From positions 1 through 34,014 of the forward strand of contig QZKW01000084.1 of NCBI GenBank assembly GCA_003599885.1: 34,014 nucleotides of DNA, read 5' to 3'. Made by a program: the position numbers and the translations under genes. The notes beneath the pieces are model-generated. The model had not been told where the DNA came from and made no database searches. It saw nothing but the letters and a program-made list of their open reading frames with translations. The stretch comes from Desulfobacteraceae bacterium. Lineage in GTDB: Bacteria > Desulfobacterota > Desulfobacteria > Desulfobacterales > Desulfosalsimonadaceae. Each line of letters begins with the position of its first letter. Within the stretch, counting starts at the first letter, position 1. This document shows, in pieces, positions 8,045 through 15,932 of the stretch.

Positions 8045-9370
8045 TCACGGTGAAGTGGATTCTGAATTGGAACCAGATATCACTTTAACCGTTTCGTCCC
8101 CTGACAGCGGTGGACTTGTTTTACGGAAGCTTCCGTTCCGGATGGACTGGTAATAATATCGGGAATGTTCAGGGGTGACGACGATTTCCGGAATCAGTTG
8201 CCCGCCACCCTGGTTCAGATCAATTCGATTGTTCCCCTTCCGGAGAGGTATGCGCACCAGCGTTAAATACGCCGGCAGTGTTTCCCAGGCCCGGGTGTCG
8301 GGTTCCTCAAGAAGAAAAAATACAATGCGCACCAGCACTTCTACATTCGAGTCATCTATCTGCTGCGCGATGACCTCTTTGGCCGCCGCACGGGCGGTTT
8401 CTTTGGCGATAATCTGGACCAGCCGTTCATTTAAAGACGCCTTTAATACCTGGCCCATATCCGTAGTGACCATATTTACCGGTCCGGCTTCCGGCGATGA
8501 TTGGACCACCAACGGGTAAAAAGAATCGGTGACATCCTCGTACGTGGCGAAAGAGAACCGGATAGAAGGGGGCAGCACAATATTGCGAGGCACTTTCACC
8601 GGCGCCCGCCCCTGAGCAGCAAACACAATCAACTCGGCGGCATCTTCCGCTCCCAGTGGCTTTAACGCTGATTCAGGCAGGTACTCCCGGTAGATTTCGA
8701 CCTCATCGTCAAAACCCAATTGTCCCGCCAAAGCGCATAATTTTCCCGCGACCGGTTCCGGGGTCGGCAGCAATTCAGCCAGTTTTTTGTATTCAATATA
8801 CGCACTATTGATTTCCCCCAAAGCTTCAAAACAATGGGCGATCAGGGCACGGGTGAACAAATCCCCGGAACATGCCGGATAGCGTTCATACGCCTCCAGA
8901 TATTGCTTTCCTTCCACCAGTGCATCCTCTACCTCGCCAATCATCAGATAATTCATCATCAGGTAGGTATGGACAAACAGCCGTTCCGCATATTCTCCTT
9001 TATAATCAGTCAGCCATTCGGTGGTGACCAGTGAAGCCGCCTGTTCGGATGCGCTGATGCGGTCCTGCTCTTTAATCAGGCCGGCGGCTGCCCGGAGGGC
9101 AATAATACTTTCCGGATACTGGCCGGCATAATGAAGGATCACTCCCTTTTCCATGAGAAAGAGAAGCCGTTCCCGGCTGGAAACATCTTCCGGATCGGAC
9201 AACGCTGCAGATGCCTGATCCAGGTTGCCGCTGTAGAATTCACTTCTCGCCTGCTGCAACTGGGCGGATACGCATCCGGACATGAGCAGAACAGACAGAT
9301 ATAACAGCAGCAGACACCGGCACCTGACGTTTCGGCCAGCGCAAGAGACTTCTTTTATGATGCGACCCAT
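8045..9370 (-). CDS. TPR-containing lipoprotein, COG3014-like, partner of LpoB
   Basis: A 441-residue predicted lipoprotein. A hydrophobic signal (CLLLLYLSVLLMSGC) ends in a lipobox cysteine. An alpha-helical region with TPR-like repeats follows over about residues 35-220 (for example FYSGNLDQASAAL and ILHYAGQYPESIIALRAA), then a C-terminal beta-rich domain. It resembles the uncharacterised COG3014 family, which is often encoded with LpoB, and here lpoB lies immediately upstream. Start ATG 9370 has no good ribosome binding site. It overlaps the TGA of a short open frame filling the gap (TGATG), so translation may be coupled. A TTG three bases upstream is also possible. A role in envelope or peptidoglycan synthesis is inferred from the neighbour only. 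Confidence 0.75.
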   Translation of the reverse strand: MGRIIKEVSCAGRNVRCRCLLLLYLSVLLMSGCVSAQLQQARSEFYSGNLDQASAALSDPEDVSSRERLLFLMEKGVILHYAGQYPESIIALRAAAGLIKEQDRISASEQAASLVTTEWLTDYKGEYAERLFVHTYLMMNYLMIGEVEDALVEGKQYLEAYERYPACSGDLFTRALIAHCFEALGEINSAYIEYKKLAELLPTPEPVAGKLCALAGQLGFDDEVEIYREYLPESALKPLGAEDAAELIVFAAQGRAPVKVPRNIVLPPSIRFSFATYEDVTDSFYPLVVQSSPEAGPVNMVTTDMGQVLKASLNERLVQIIAKETARAAAKEVIAQQIDDSNVEVLVRIVFFLLEEPDTRAWETLPAYLTLVRIPLRKGNNRIDLNQGGGQLIPEIVVTPEHSRYYYQSIRNGSFRKTSPPLSGDETVKVISGSNSESTSP

Positions 9371-9421
9371 CAATATATATGAACCCGATATTTGAGTCCG
9401 GTGACGTTATCCATAGTGCCA

Positions 9422-9452
9422 TCCGCCCGGCCTTTGACAGGCTCCGGGCGGA
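9422..9452. repeat. Dispersed-repeat hairpin between lpoB and the COG3014-like gene
   Basis: TCCGCCCGG (9422-9430) pairs perfectly with CCGGGCGGA (9444-9452). CCTTTGACAGG forms a small inner stem-loop. On the minus strand one frame reads AVRPEPVKGRAD, the peptide signature of a widespread family of bacterial intergenic palindromes (VRPEPVEG / FDKL type) that frequently intrude into annotations. It has no T tract. I infer a mobile or dispersed palindrome lodged in the operon gap. Confidence 0.6.
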
Positions 9453-9494
9453 CAGCTTGGTATGATTGCACAACCGGATTGATCACCTGTTTGG

Positions 9495-10115
9495 CTACCA
9501 TCCGATAATCGGCGTTGAGGATTCCCTGACGATTTCCACACTATCCGTCCACTCGATCAGGCCGGTCTGCAAATCCGTCAGCTCAAGAACCAGGCTGTAA
9601 TAACGAAGGGTTTTCTTTTTCAGGCGCACCTGTTTGGGCTCTTCTTTGTTTATCGAACGCAACGTTCCGGATATCATATATTCGGCCCCCACCTGCTTGG
9701 CCCTCTGGATGCGGGTCTCAGGCGTAACGTTGCCGCCGTATTGATAGTCAGATTCCTTCTGAATGGTCCCCCTCTGGACTTCATTGACGAAGCGGGCTTT
9801 TCCGGATTGCAGAATTTCCTGGCGGATATCATCTGTAATGGCGGAGGTTTCAATATGCTCGGATGTCCGGTTCGCCACATTATATACAATCAGCACCGGC
9901 CGGTCGTTTCTTGCCACCAGGGGCGGCTTGTTCATCAGCGAACTCACCAGACTGCTCACGATGGCCTTCTTGTCGGAAAAATCATAACCAACATCATAAT
10001 GAATCACTTCATCCGGTGAAATATCCCGGTTGGTGGCACTGCAACCGATGATCATCGACAGGGCCATCACCATAACTCCCGATACCATACTTTTCGTCCA
10101 TGTGTTCCCAAACAT
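9495..10115 (-). CDS. lpoB: LpoB-family penicillin-binding protein activator, lipoprotein
   Basis: A 206-residue predicted outer-membrane lipoprotein. The signal MVMALSMIIGC ends in a lipobox cysteine at about residue 25. The mature domain has the LpoB pattern: conserved RPVLIVYNVANRTSEHIET, DDIRQEILQSGKARFV, then AKQVGAEYMISGTL and YSLVLELTDLQTGLIEWTDS. In E. coli LpoB activates the synthase PBP1B from the outer membrane. Which PBP it serves here cannot be read from the window. ATG 10115 has an excellent AAGGAGA 6 bases upstream. It is the first gene of a two-gene minus-strand operon with the TPR lipoprotein. Up to 277 bases of shared upstream DNA separate it from divergent resB. Confidence 0.85.
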   Translation of the reverse strand: MFGNTWTKSMVSGVMVMALSMIIGCSATNRDISPDEVIHYDVGYDFSDKKAIVSSLVSSLMNKPPLVARNDRPVLIVYNVANRTSEHIETSAITDDIRQEILQSGKARFVNEVQRGTIQKESDYQYGGNVTPETRIQRAKQVGAEYMISGTLRSINKEEPKQVRLKKKTLRYYSLVLELTDLQTGLIEWTDSVEIVRESSTPIIGW

Positions 10116-10321
10116 TTAACCGTCTCCTTACTTAAACCAATAAATTTATACCCACATAACGCCATAAAGTGCCTGCGCATAAAAAGAGCTTACAACCTCT
10201 CCGCCGCCCTTTTTCAGAACTGATTTTTCAGTAATATGAAAAAAAACGATGATTCGCAAGACATTCAATTTCATTTCCAACAAAAAAGCAACCTCCACTC
10301 ATTGAGATTCCTATTAAATGT

Positions 10322-10350
10322 TTGCCTGAATGAGAATTATTTGTTATGGA
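10322..10350 (+). promoter_or_regulatory. Candidate promoter for the resB-ccsA(-qrc) block
   Basis: TTGCCT at 10322-10327 and TATGGA at 10345-10350 are exactly 17 bases apart, 43 bases before the resB ATG. Both boxes are imperfect. The rest of 10116-10321 shows only a small ACTGA/TCAGT hairpin and AT-rich sequence. Confidence 0.4.
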
Positions 10351-10392
10351 TTAACACCATTCGATAAAAAATAATTTTAACAGGCTGATATA

Positions 10393-11769
10393 ATGACAAA
10401 ATCATCAAATACAGAAGGTTTTACGCGTAAAATATGGAAATTTTTTGCTTCCGTAAAACTGTCTGTGGCGATTCTTCTATCCCTTGCGGCAACATCCATC
10501 ATCGGCACCGTCATTCCCCAGAACGGAAGTGCGGAAGTCTATATTCACCAATATGGAGAGGTTTTTTTTAAATTATTCAATACCCTTGATTTTTTTGACA
10601 TGTACCATTCCTGGTGGTTTCGGGTGCTCCTGTGCCTCCTGACGATCAATCTTATCGTCTGCTCCATCCACCGGCTGACTTCCACCTGGAAAATTATTTT
10701 CCCCGACCACCCTTCTTTTGATGCAAACCGCTTTCAAAATGCGAAAAACCGCCAGGAGTGGACATCCACCAGTTCTCCTGAAACTTTAAAGGCAATGTAT
10801 GATCCTTATATCGGGAAACGGTTCTCAATCTCCCTGACAGAAAAAACCAAAGACGGTTATCTCATCTTTGGGGAAAAAGGCCGATGGACCCGTCTGGGTG
10901 TCTATGCAGTGCATTTGAGCATCATTTTCATGATAACCGGCGGGCTCATTGGATCTATTTTCGGATTTGACGGATCCGTGAATATCCCGGAAGGCCAGTC
11001 AACAGACACGATTTTCCTGCAAAACGACCCGACGGGGAAAAAGCTGGATTTCCAGATACGATGCGAGGATTTTGACTTAAGCTTTTATGATTCAGGTATG
11101 CCAAAAGAATACCGGTCAAGCCTGTCCATTATAAAAAATGGCCGGACAATGGCACAGAAAGATATTATCGTGAATGACCCGCTGAGATTTGAAGGCATCA
11201 ATATTTTTCAATCCAGTTATGGCGAAATGCCATCCGACCGTTTGACTGTTACGTTTACCGAAAGGGAATCCGGCCTTCTGTATGACGTTGAGGCAATGAT
11301 TAAAAAACCCATTGATATGCCAGGCAATTCAGGCAAACTGATCATTGAGGATTTCAGGACCAATTTCTCGTATAGCGGATTCAATCTCGGAAAGACCTTT
11401 ATCTGCACCATGGTCCCCACAGGTGGAGAACCGGAAACGCTGCTGATTTCAGTAGACCACCCCCGTTTTGACATGATGCGACAGGGTGATTTTATTATTA
11501 CCATTTCCAATATTGATTTTAAATACTATACCGGCCTCCAGGTCACCAAAGATCCCGGCGTTCCTGCTGTATACGCAGGGTTTTTATTCATGATCATAGG
11601 ATGTTACATCACATTTTTTATGTTTCATCAAGCCGTATGCATTAAATTATCGACCACCGGCTCCGGCGCTCAAATTGAACTTTCAGGAATATCCGGAAAA
11701 AACCGGCCGGGAATGAACGCCATTATTCTCCGGATGTCCAATCATCTGAAACGGCTCAGCGCGGCTTAA
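10393..11769 (+). CDS. resB: Cytochrome c biogenesis protein ResB (CcsB), System II
   Basis: A 458-residue inner-membrane protein that, with CcsA, forms the System II haem exporter and ligase attaching haem covalently to CXXCH motifs in the periplasm. Three N-terminal transmembrane helices are visible (about residues 19-41, 75-95 and 164-190). A large periplasmic domain follows at about residues 195-385, then a final helix near 390-415 (YAGFLFMIIGCYITFFMF). The opening SVKLSVAILLSLAATSIIGTVIPQ is typical of ResB. ATG 10393 has an ACAGG sequence 8 bases upstream. ccsA starts 14 bases after its stop. Confidence 0.93.
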   Translation: MTKSSNTEGFTRKIWKFFASVKLSVAILLSLAATSIIGTVIPQNGSAEVYIHQYGEVFFKLFNTLDFFDMYHSWWFRVLLCLLTINLIVCSIHRLTSTWKIIFPDHPSFDANRFQNAKNRQEWTSTSSPETLKAMYDPYIGKRFSISLTEKTKDGYLIFGEKGRWTRLGVYAVHLSIIFMITGGLIGSIFGFDGSVNIPEGQSTDTIFLQNDPTGKKLDFQIRCEDFDLSFYDSGMPKEYRSSLSIIKNGRTMAQKDIIVNDPLRFEGINIFQSSYGEMPSDRLTVTFTERESGLLYDVEAMIKKPIDMPGNSGKLIIEDFRTNFSYSGFNLGKTFICTMVPTGGEPETLLISVDHPRFDMMRQGDFIITISNIDFKYYTGLQVTKDPGVPAVYAGFLFMIIGCYITFFMFHQAVCIKLSTTGSGAQIELSGISGKNRPGMNAIILRMSNHLKRLSAA

Positions 11770-11783
11770 AAAAGGACTAACGA

Positions 11784-12629
11784 ATGACCAGTTCTGAAAT
11801 ATTTTCGATTATTACATTTGTATACGGAGCGGCAGCCATACTGTACATGGTTGCATGGGTTTTTAAAAAACCGCTGCCCGGCACTCTGGCCACCGCCACA
11901 CTGGCTGCTGCTGCTTTAGGCAATCTGGCCGGGATTCTTCTCCGGTGGGTGGAATCCCACCAAATGGGAATTGGGCGTCCGCCATTAACCAACCTTTACG
12001 AATCCCTGATCTTTTTCGCCCTGACCATCGCGGTTATTTACCTGTTTGTGGAATTCAAATACAAAATTCGGATTCTTGGAGCGATTGCAGGACCCATGCC
12101 GTTTCTGGCCATGGCCTATGCCTCGCTGCCCAAAGTCAATACCGCCATTCAGCCGCTGATCCCCGCTTTAAAAAGCAACTGGCTGATCGCCCATGTCATG
12201 ACCTGTTTTATCGGATATGCCGCATTTACCATCGCATTTGGCATCAGCATCATGTTTCTCGTCAAGTCTTCGGGAGATGCTCCGTCATCCGGCGCGCAGC
12301 CACTTAGAATGGCCGGCCGGATTCCGGCTTTCGACATTCTGGATGATCTGACACACCAGATGGTGACATTCGGGTTCCTGTTCCTCTCCATCGGCATCAT
12401 TACCGGCGCGGTGTGGGCGAACCAGGCTTGGGGCCGCTACTGGGGCTGGGATCCCAAAGAAACCTGGTCTCTTGTCACCTGGCTGATTTATGCGACCTTG
12501 CTTCACGCGCGTCTGATGCGGGGATGGAGGGGGAAAAATATTGCGGTGCTGTCATGCGTCGGGTTTGTCGCCATGCTGTTTACCTATTTCGGCGTAAACC
12601 TGCTGCCGGGGCTGCACAGCTATCAGTAA
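11784..12629 (+). CDS. ccsA: Cytochrome c biogenesis protein CcsA (ResC), System II haem handling
   Basis: A 281-residue polytopic membrane protein with about eight hydrophobic segments. It has the tryptophan-rich haem-binding WWD motif WGRYWGWDPKETWSL starting at Trp216. Conserved histidines flank it (LIAHVMTC and TLLHARLM), fitting external haem ligation. It partners ResB to hold and deliver haem to apocytochromes. ATG 11784 follows AAAGGA. The position directly upstream of qrcA, a multihaem cytochrome gene, makes functional sense because QrcA needs several covalent haems. Confidence 0.94.
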   Translation: MTSSEIFSIITFVYGAAAILYMVAWVFKKPLPGTLATATLAAAALGNLAGILLRWVESHQMGIGRPPLTNLYESLIFFALTIAVIYLFVEFKYKIRILGAIAGPMPFLAMAYASLPKVNTAIQPLIPALKSNWLIAHVMTCFIGYAAFTIAFGISIMFLVKSSGDAPSSGAQPLRMAGRIPAFDILDDLTHQMVTFGFLFLSIGIITGAVWANQAWGRYWGWDPKETWSLVTWLIYATLLHARLMRGWRGKNIAVLSCVGFVAMLFTYFGVNLLPGLHSYQ

Positions 12630-12739
12630 CAGATATTCCTATTGACAACTGATGCTGAAATCGGTAATCCAATTTTTTTCCAACAAACAAATATTGCAAT
12701 AATTGAAGCAACTAATCCTTGATAAGGATCACAAATCGA

Positions 12740-12763
12740 CCCGTTTAATACGGTCTAAACGGG
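12740..12763. promoter_or_regulatory. Perfect dyad upstream of qrcA (operator or leader hairpin)
   Basis: CCCGTTTA (12740-12747) and TAAACGGG (12756-12763) form a perfect 8-bp inverted repeat around an 8-base centre, 40 bases before the qrcA ATG. It lies in the 174-base ccsA-qrcA gap. It could be a regulator half-site pair or an mRNA 5' hairpin. A weak TTGACA (12643-12648) with TAATCC 16 bases later lies further upstream. No T tract follows, so it is not a standard terminator. Confidence 0.45.
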
Positions 12764-12803
12764 CGCGCCACCACAAACCTCTATAGCTTTGACGGAGTTT
12801 TAC

Positions 12804-13499
12804 ATGAGTAGCACAGACCATCATCATACACATTCAGCAAAGGCAGCGCCAGACCCGGATCATCACGAATCCGGTGCCAGCGGCTCCCAGCCTGCCAAAT
12901 CATCCGGATGGGGCGTTTTTCTATTTTTCATGATCGGCTTTGTGGGAAGTTTGATTTCCGGATGGATCCTGTTTCCGGAGTTGCTCTATTCTAAAAAAAG
13001 CCAGCCCATTGACTTTAACCATTCCGTTCATTTGGACCTGGTCGATGACGGATGCAACTCCTGTCATTTTTTTGAAGAAGACGGCAGCTTTACCGGCATG
13101 CCGGACTTAAGCAAATGTGTCGACTGCCATGAATCCGCCCAGACCGACGACCCGGAAGAAATCAAATTCGTGGATGAATATGTGACACCGGGCATCGAAG
13201 TTCCCTGGCTGAATCATTCCAAACAACCCGATTGCGTCTTCTTCTCCCATTCCGCCCATGTGATGGGTGCAGGCATGTCCTGCGAAAGCTGTCATGGAGA
13301 TATCGGCACGTCCGAGCATACGCGGGTTTACGAGGAGAACAGGCTCACCGGCTACAGCCGCGACATCTGGGGGCATAGCATATCGAGACTCGGCAAGCCC
13401 GAACCCGGGGACCCCCTGCCCATGAAAATGAACGATTGCGCCAAATGCCATGAGGAAGAAACCGGACACAAGGGGGCATGTTTTCAATGTCACAAATAA
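12804..13499 (+). CDS. qrcA: Qrc complex multihaem cytochrome c subunit QrcA
   Basis: A 231-residue membrane-anchored periplasmic cytochrome. It is the entry point for electrons from type I cytochrome c3 into the menaquinone reductase. A His-rich N-terminal tail precedes one signal-anchor helix (about residues 39-58). Five CXXCH haem sites are visible: Cys84-His88, Cys105-His109, Cys160-His164, Cys212-His216 and Cys226-His230. FNHSVH and FFSHSAH look like distal haem ligands of class III cytochromes. The D. vulgaris protein is described as hexahaem; here a lone Cys144 in CVFFSH is the only other cysteine I can see. The chosen ATG has GGAG 6 bases upstream; an earlier in-frame start at 12789 lacks one. 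First of qrcABCD. Confidence 0.92.
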   Translation: MSSTDHHHTHSAKAAPDPDHHESGASGSQPAKSSGWGVFLFFMIGFVGSLISGWILFPELLYSKKSQPIDFNHSVHLDLVDDGCNSCHFFEEDGSFTGMPDLSKCVDCHESAQTDDPEEIKFVDEYVTPGIEVPWLNHSKQPDCVFFSHSAHVMGAGMSCESCHGDIGTSEHTRVYEENRLTGYSRDIWGHSISRLGKPEPGDPLPMKMNDCAKCHEEETGHKGACFQCHK

Positions 13500-13562
13500 T
13501 GGCGTACAAAAACAACCAACCAAAAATTTTCAATCGTTTTTGAAGCATACGAGGATGATTCC

Positions 13563-15854
13563 ATGAAAATTGACCGAAGAAATTTTCTGACATACACGAC
13601 AGCAGCGGTACTCGGCGGCGCGGCAGGTTCCATGCTGACGCCGGCGCCCTGGAAATTGATGGACGATGTGTCCATCTGGACCCAGAATTGGCCGTGGACA
13701 CCGGTTCCGGAAGCCGGACCGGTAACACACAAGCAATCTGCCTGCACCCTTTGCCCCGGCGGGTGCGGAATTAATGTCCGGTTTGTCGGCACCCGTCCGG
13801 TAAAAATTGAGGGATTGAAAGACCACCCGGTGAACAAAGGTTCGCTCTGCCCAATGGGTCTTTCCGGCCTGCAATATGTATACGGACCGGATCGCGTCGG
13901 GTCGCCCCTGAAGCGGGAAGGAAAGCGCGGTGAAGGGAAATGGAAAAAAATCACCTGGAATGAAGCGCTGACGGCTGTTACGGACAAACTTGCCAGTCTG
14001 CGGAAATCGGAAAATCCGCAATCCTTGGCATGCATCACAGGGTCAAGCCGTGGGACTCTTCCCAGCTTGATCGGCCGCTTCCTGACCGTCTACGGTTCCC
14101 CGAATCTGCTTCGTCCGGCCACCGTTCAGGATGCTAACGAACAGGCCCTTTTTCTGACTCAGGGGAAGCAGGGGACACTGGGTTTTGACATTGAAAATGC
14201 TGATTTTATTTTGAGTTTCGGCAGCGGGATTTTAGATGGCTGGGGTTCGCCGGGACGCATGTTCCGTCTTTTTGGAACACGTAAATCCGAGCAACGGATC
14301 ATTCAAATAGAACCGCGCCTGTCCAATACGGCGGCCAAAGCAAGCCGCTGGATCGGCATCAATCCCGGAACAGAAGGTGCTCTGGCCTTAGGTCTTGCCC
14401 ATGTGATCATCAAAGAATCATTATACAATAAAAATTTCATTGAAAAATTTACCTTTGGTTTTAATGACTGGACGGATGATGCCGGTATCACCCATACCGG
14501 ATTTGCGACCCTGGTGGAAGCGTATTCGCCTGAGAAAGTATCTCAAATCACCGGTATACCGAAGCCGTTAATCGAGTCTCTGGCACGGGAATTTGCCGCT
14601 TCACCCAGACCCCTTGCCATAAACGGACGAGGGCAAGGGACATTGCCCGGAAGCATCGATGAAAGCCTTGCCATGCAATCCCTGAACGCGCTGACAGGAA
14701 ATATTAATCAAATTGGTGGGATATATATTGTCCCGGAACAGACTTATGCGAAATGGCCGGATTTGGGCATGGATGCCACGGCATCCAAAGGCATGCAGCA
14801 GCCGCGTATCGATGGCGCCGGCAGCGATCAGTTCCCCAACACCCGTTCCCTTTTAAACCGATTGCCGGGGCTCATCAATTCAGTAAAAGGCGATTCGCCG
14901 GTTCAGGCACTGCTGGTTGTTGACGCCAATCCCATGTACACCCTTCCGGACACGGCTGCTACCCGGAAAGCATTTGACAAGATTCCGTTTATTGTGAGTT
15001 TTTCCTCTTATATGGACGAAACGGCTGCCTATGCCGACTACATTCTGCCGGATCACGCAAATCTTGAACGATATCAGGACATCCCAACCCCGGCAGGTAT
15101 GGCGCATCAGACCATCACCCTGGCCACACCGGTCATAGAGCCGTTGTATGACACCAAACACACCGGTGATGCACTGATCCATATTGCCAAATCGCTGGGT
15201 GGGTTTGTCGAAGAGGCGTTTCCCTGGGACGACTATGAAACCTTCCTGGCTGACACCTTGCAAGACCATTGGAGCGACCTGAAGGAAAAAGGAGTCATTG
15301 AAATCTCCCCAGATTCGAAAGATTCGGCGGTTTTGTCATTTAATACAGCATCTGCAAAATATGAATTTTGTCCTGCTGCTGCCACCCGGCAGGGCAGCAA
15401 AGACAGCAATGCGCCCTCTGCTTATACACCTGCAGCCATAGAAGGGGATGAAAAGCGTTTTAGCCTGTTGCTGGTTCCCTATGATTCCATACGACTGTCC
15501 GGTGAACAAATCGCCAACTCTCCGTTTATGACCAAAACAGTGGAGGCTACGGTACTTAAAAAACAGATGACGCTTGTGGAAATTAACCCGAAAACCGCCA
15601 AAACGCTCGCCTTAAAAGAAGGGAGCAAAGCCGTGTTGACGACTCCAAAAGGCAAGGCATCGGTGATCGTTCATCTGTATGAAGGAATTATGCCCGGTCT
15701 TATCGCGCTTCCCAGAGGACTCGGCCACACCGCATACAGTGAATTCCTGGCGGGTAAAGGGACAAACACCAACGACCTGATCGGTTCCGTTGAAGATCCG
15801 GCCTCTGGATTCGATATGGCATGGGGGATTCGGGCCCAGCTGTCCAAAGCCTAA
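13563..15854 (+). CDS. qrcB: Qrc complex molybdopterin-oxidoreductase-like subunit QrcB
   Basis: A 763-residue periplasmic subunit exported by the Tat route: the N-terminus MKIDRRNFLTYTTAAVLGG has the twin arginine. A [4Fe-4S] motif is formed by Cys61, Cys64, Cys68 and Cys96 (CX2CX3CX27C). The molybdopterin-oxidoreductase fold and the C-terminal dinucleotide-binding domain (about residues 630-760) follow. At the place where Mo enzymes carry a Cys, Sec or Ser ligand, after YGSPN (residues 177-181), I read TVQDANE. No such ligand is evident, consistent with the known absence of Mo in Qrc. ATG 13563 follows GAGG. It is 63 bases after qrcA. Confidence 0.93.
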   Translation: MKIDRRNFLTYTTAAVLGGAAGSMLTPAPWKLMDDVSIWTQNWPWTPVPEAGPVTHKQSACTLCPGGCGINVRFVGTRPVKIEGLKDHPVNKGSLCPMGLSGLQYVYGPDRVGSPLKREGKRGEGKWKKITWNEALTAVTDKLASLRKSENPQSLACITGSSRGTLPSLIGRFLTVYGSPNLLRPATVQDANEQALFLTQGKQGTLGFDIENADFILSFGSGILDGWGSPGRMFRLFGTRKSEQRIIQIEPRLSNTAAKASRWIGINPGTEGALALGLAHVIIKESLYNKNFIEKFTFGFNDWTDDAGITHTGFATLVEAYSPEKVSQITGIPKPLIESLAREFAASPRPLAINGRGQGTLPGSIDESLAMQSLNALTGNINQIGGIYIVPEQTYAKWPDLGMDATASKGMQQPRIDGAGSDQFPNTRSLLNRLPGLINSVKGDSPVQALLVVDANPMYTLPDTAATRKAFDKIPFIVSFSSYMDETAAYADYILPDHANLERYQDIPTPAGMAHQTITLATPVIEPLYDTKHTGDALIHIAKSLGGFVEEAFPWDDYETFLADTLQDHWSDLKEKGVIEISPDSKDSAVLSFNTASAKYEFCPAAATRQGSKDSNAPSAYTPAAIEGDEKRFSLLLVPYDSIRLSGEQIANSPFMTKTVEATVLKKQMTLVEINPKTAKTLALKEGSKAVLTTPKGKASVIVHLYEGIMPGLIALPRGLGHTAYSEFLAGKGTNTNDLIGSVEDPASGFDMAWGIRAQLSKA

Positions 15855-15932
15855 ACCCGGACAAATATGTCTATTAAAACGCTTCTTTAAAGTCGTGTTG
15901 CATAATGATCTAAATTCAACGACGAGGTTTTC

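Noticed and set aside
9374-9494. A YcfL-like gene between lpoB and the TPR lipoprotein
   Set aside because: Only 38 codons are open and they contain a dispersed-repeat peptide; there is no lipobox or signal sequence.
13490-14038. Long minus-strand open frames opposite the start of qrcB
   Set aside because: They are antisense shadows of a strongly supported gene; the translations show no domain pattern. Similar shadows lie opposite the M16 gene (6554-7150 and 7280-7840) and ppiD.
15855-15932. Terminator between qrcB and qrcC
   Set aside because: Only a weak interrupted inverted repeat is seen, without a T tract; the cluster reads as one operon.
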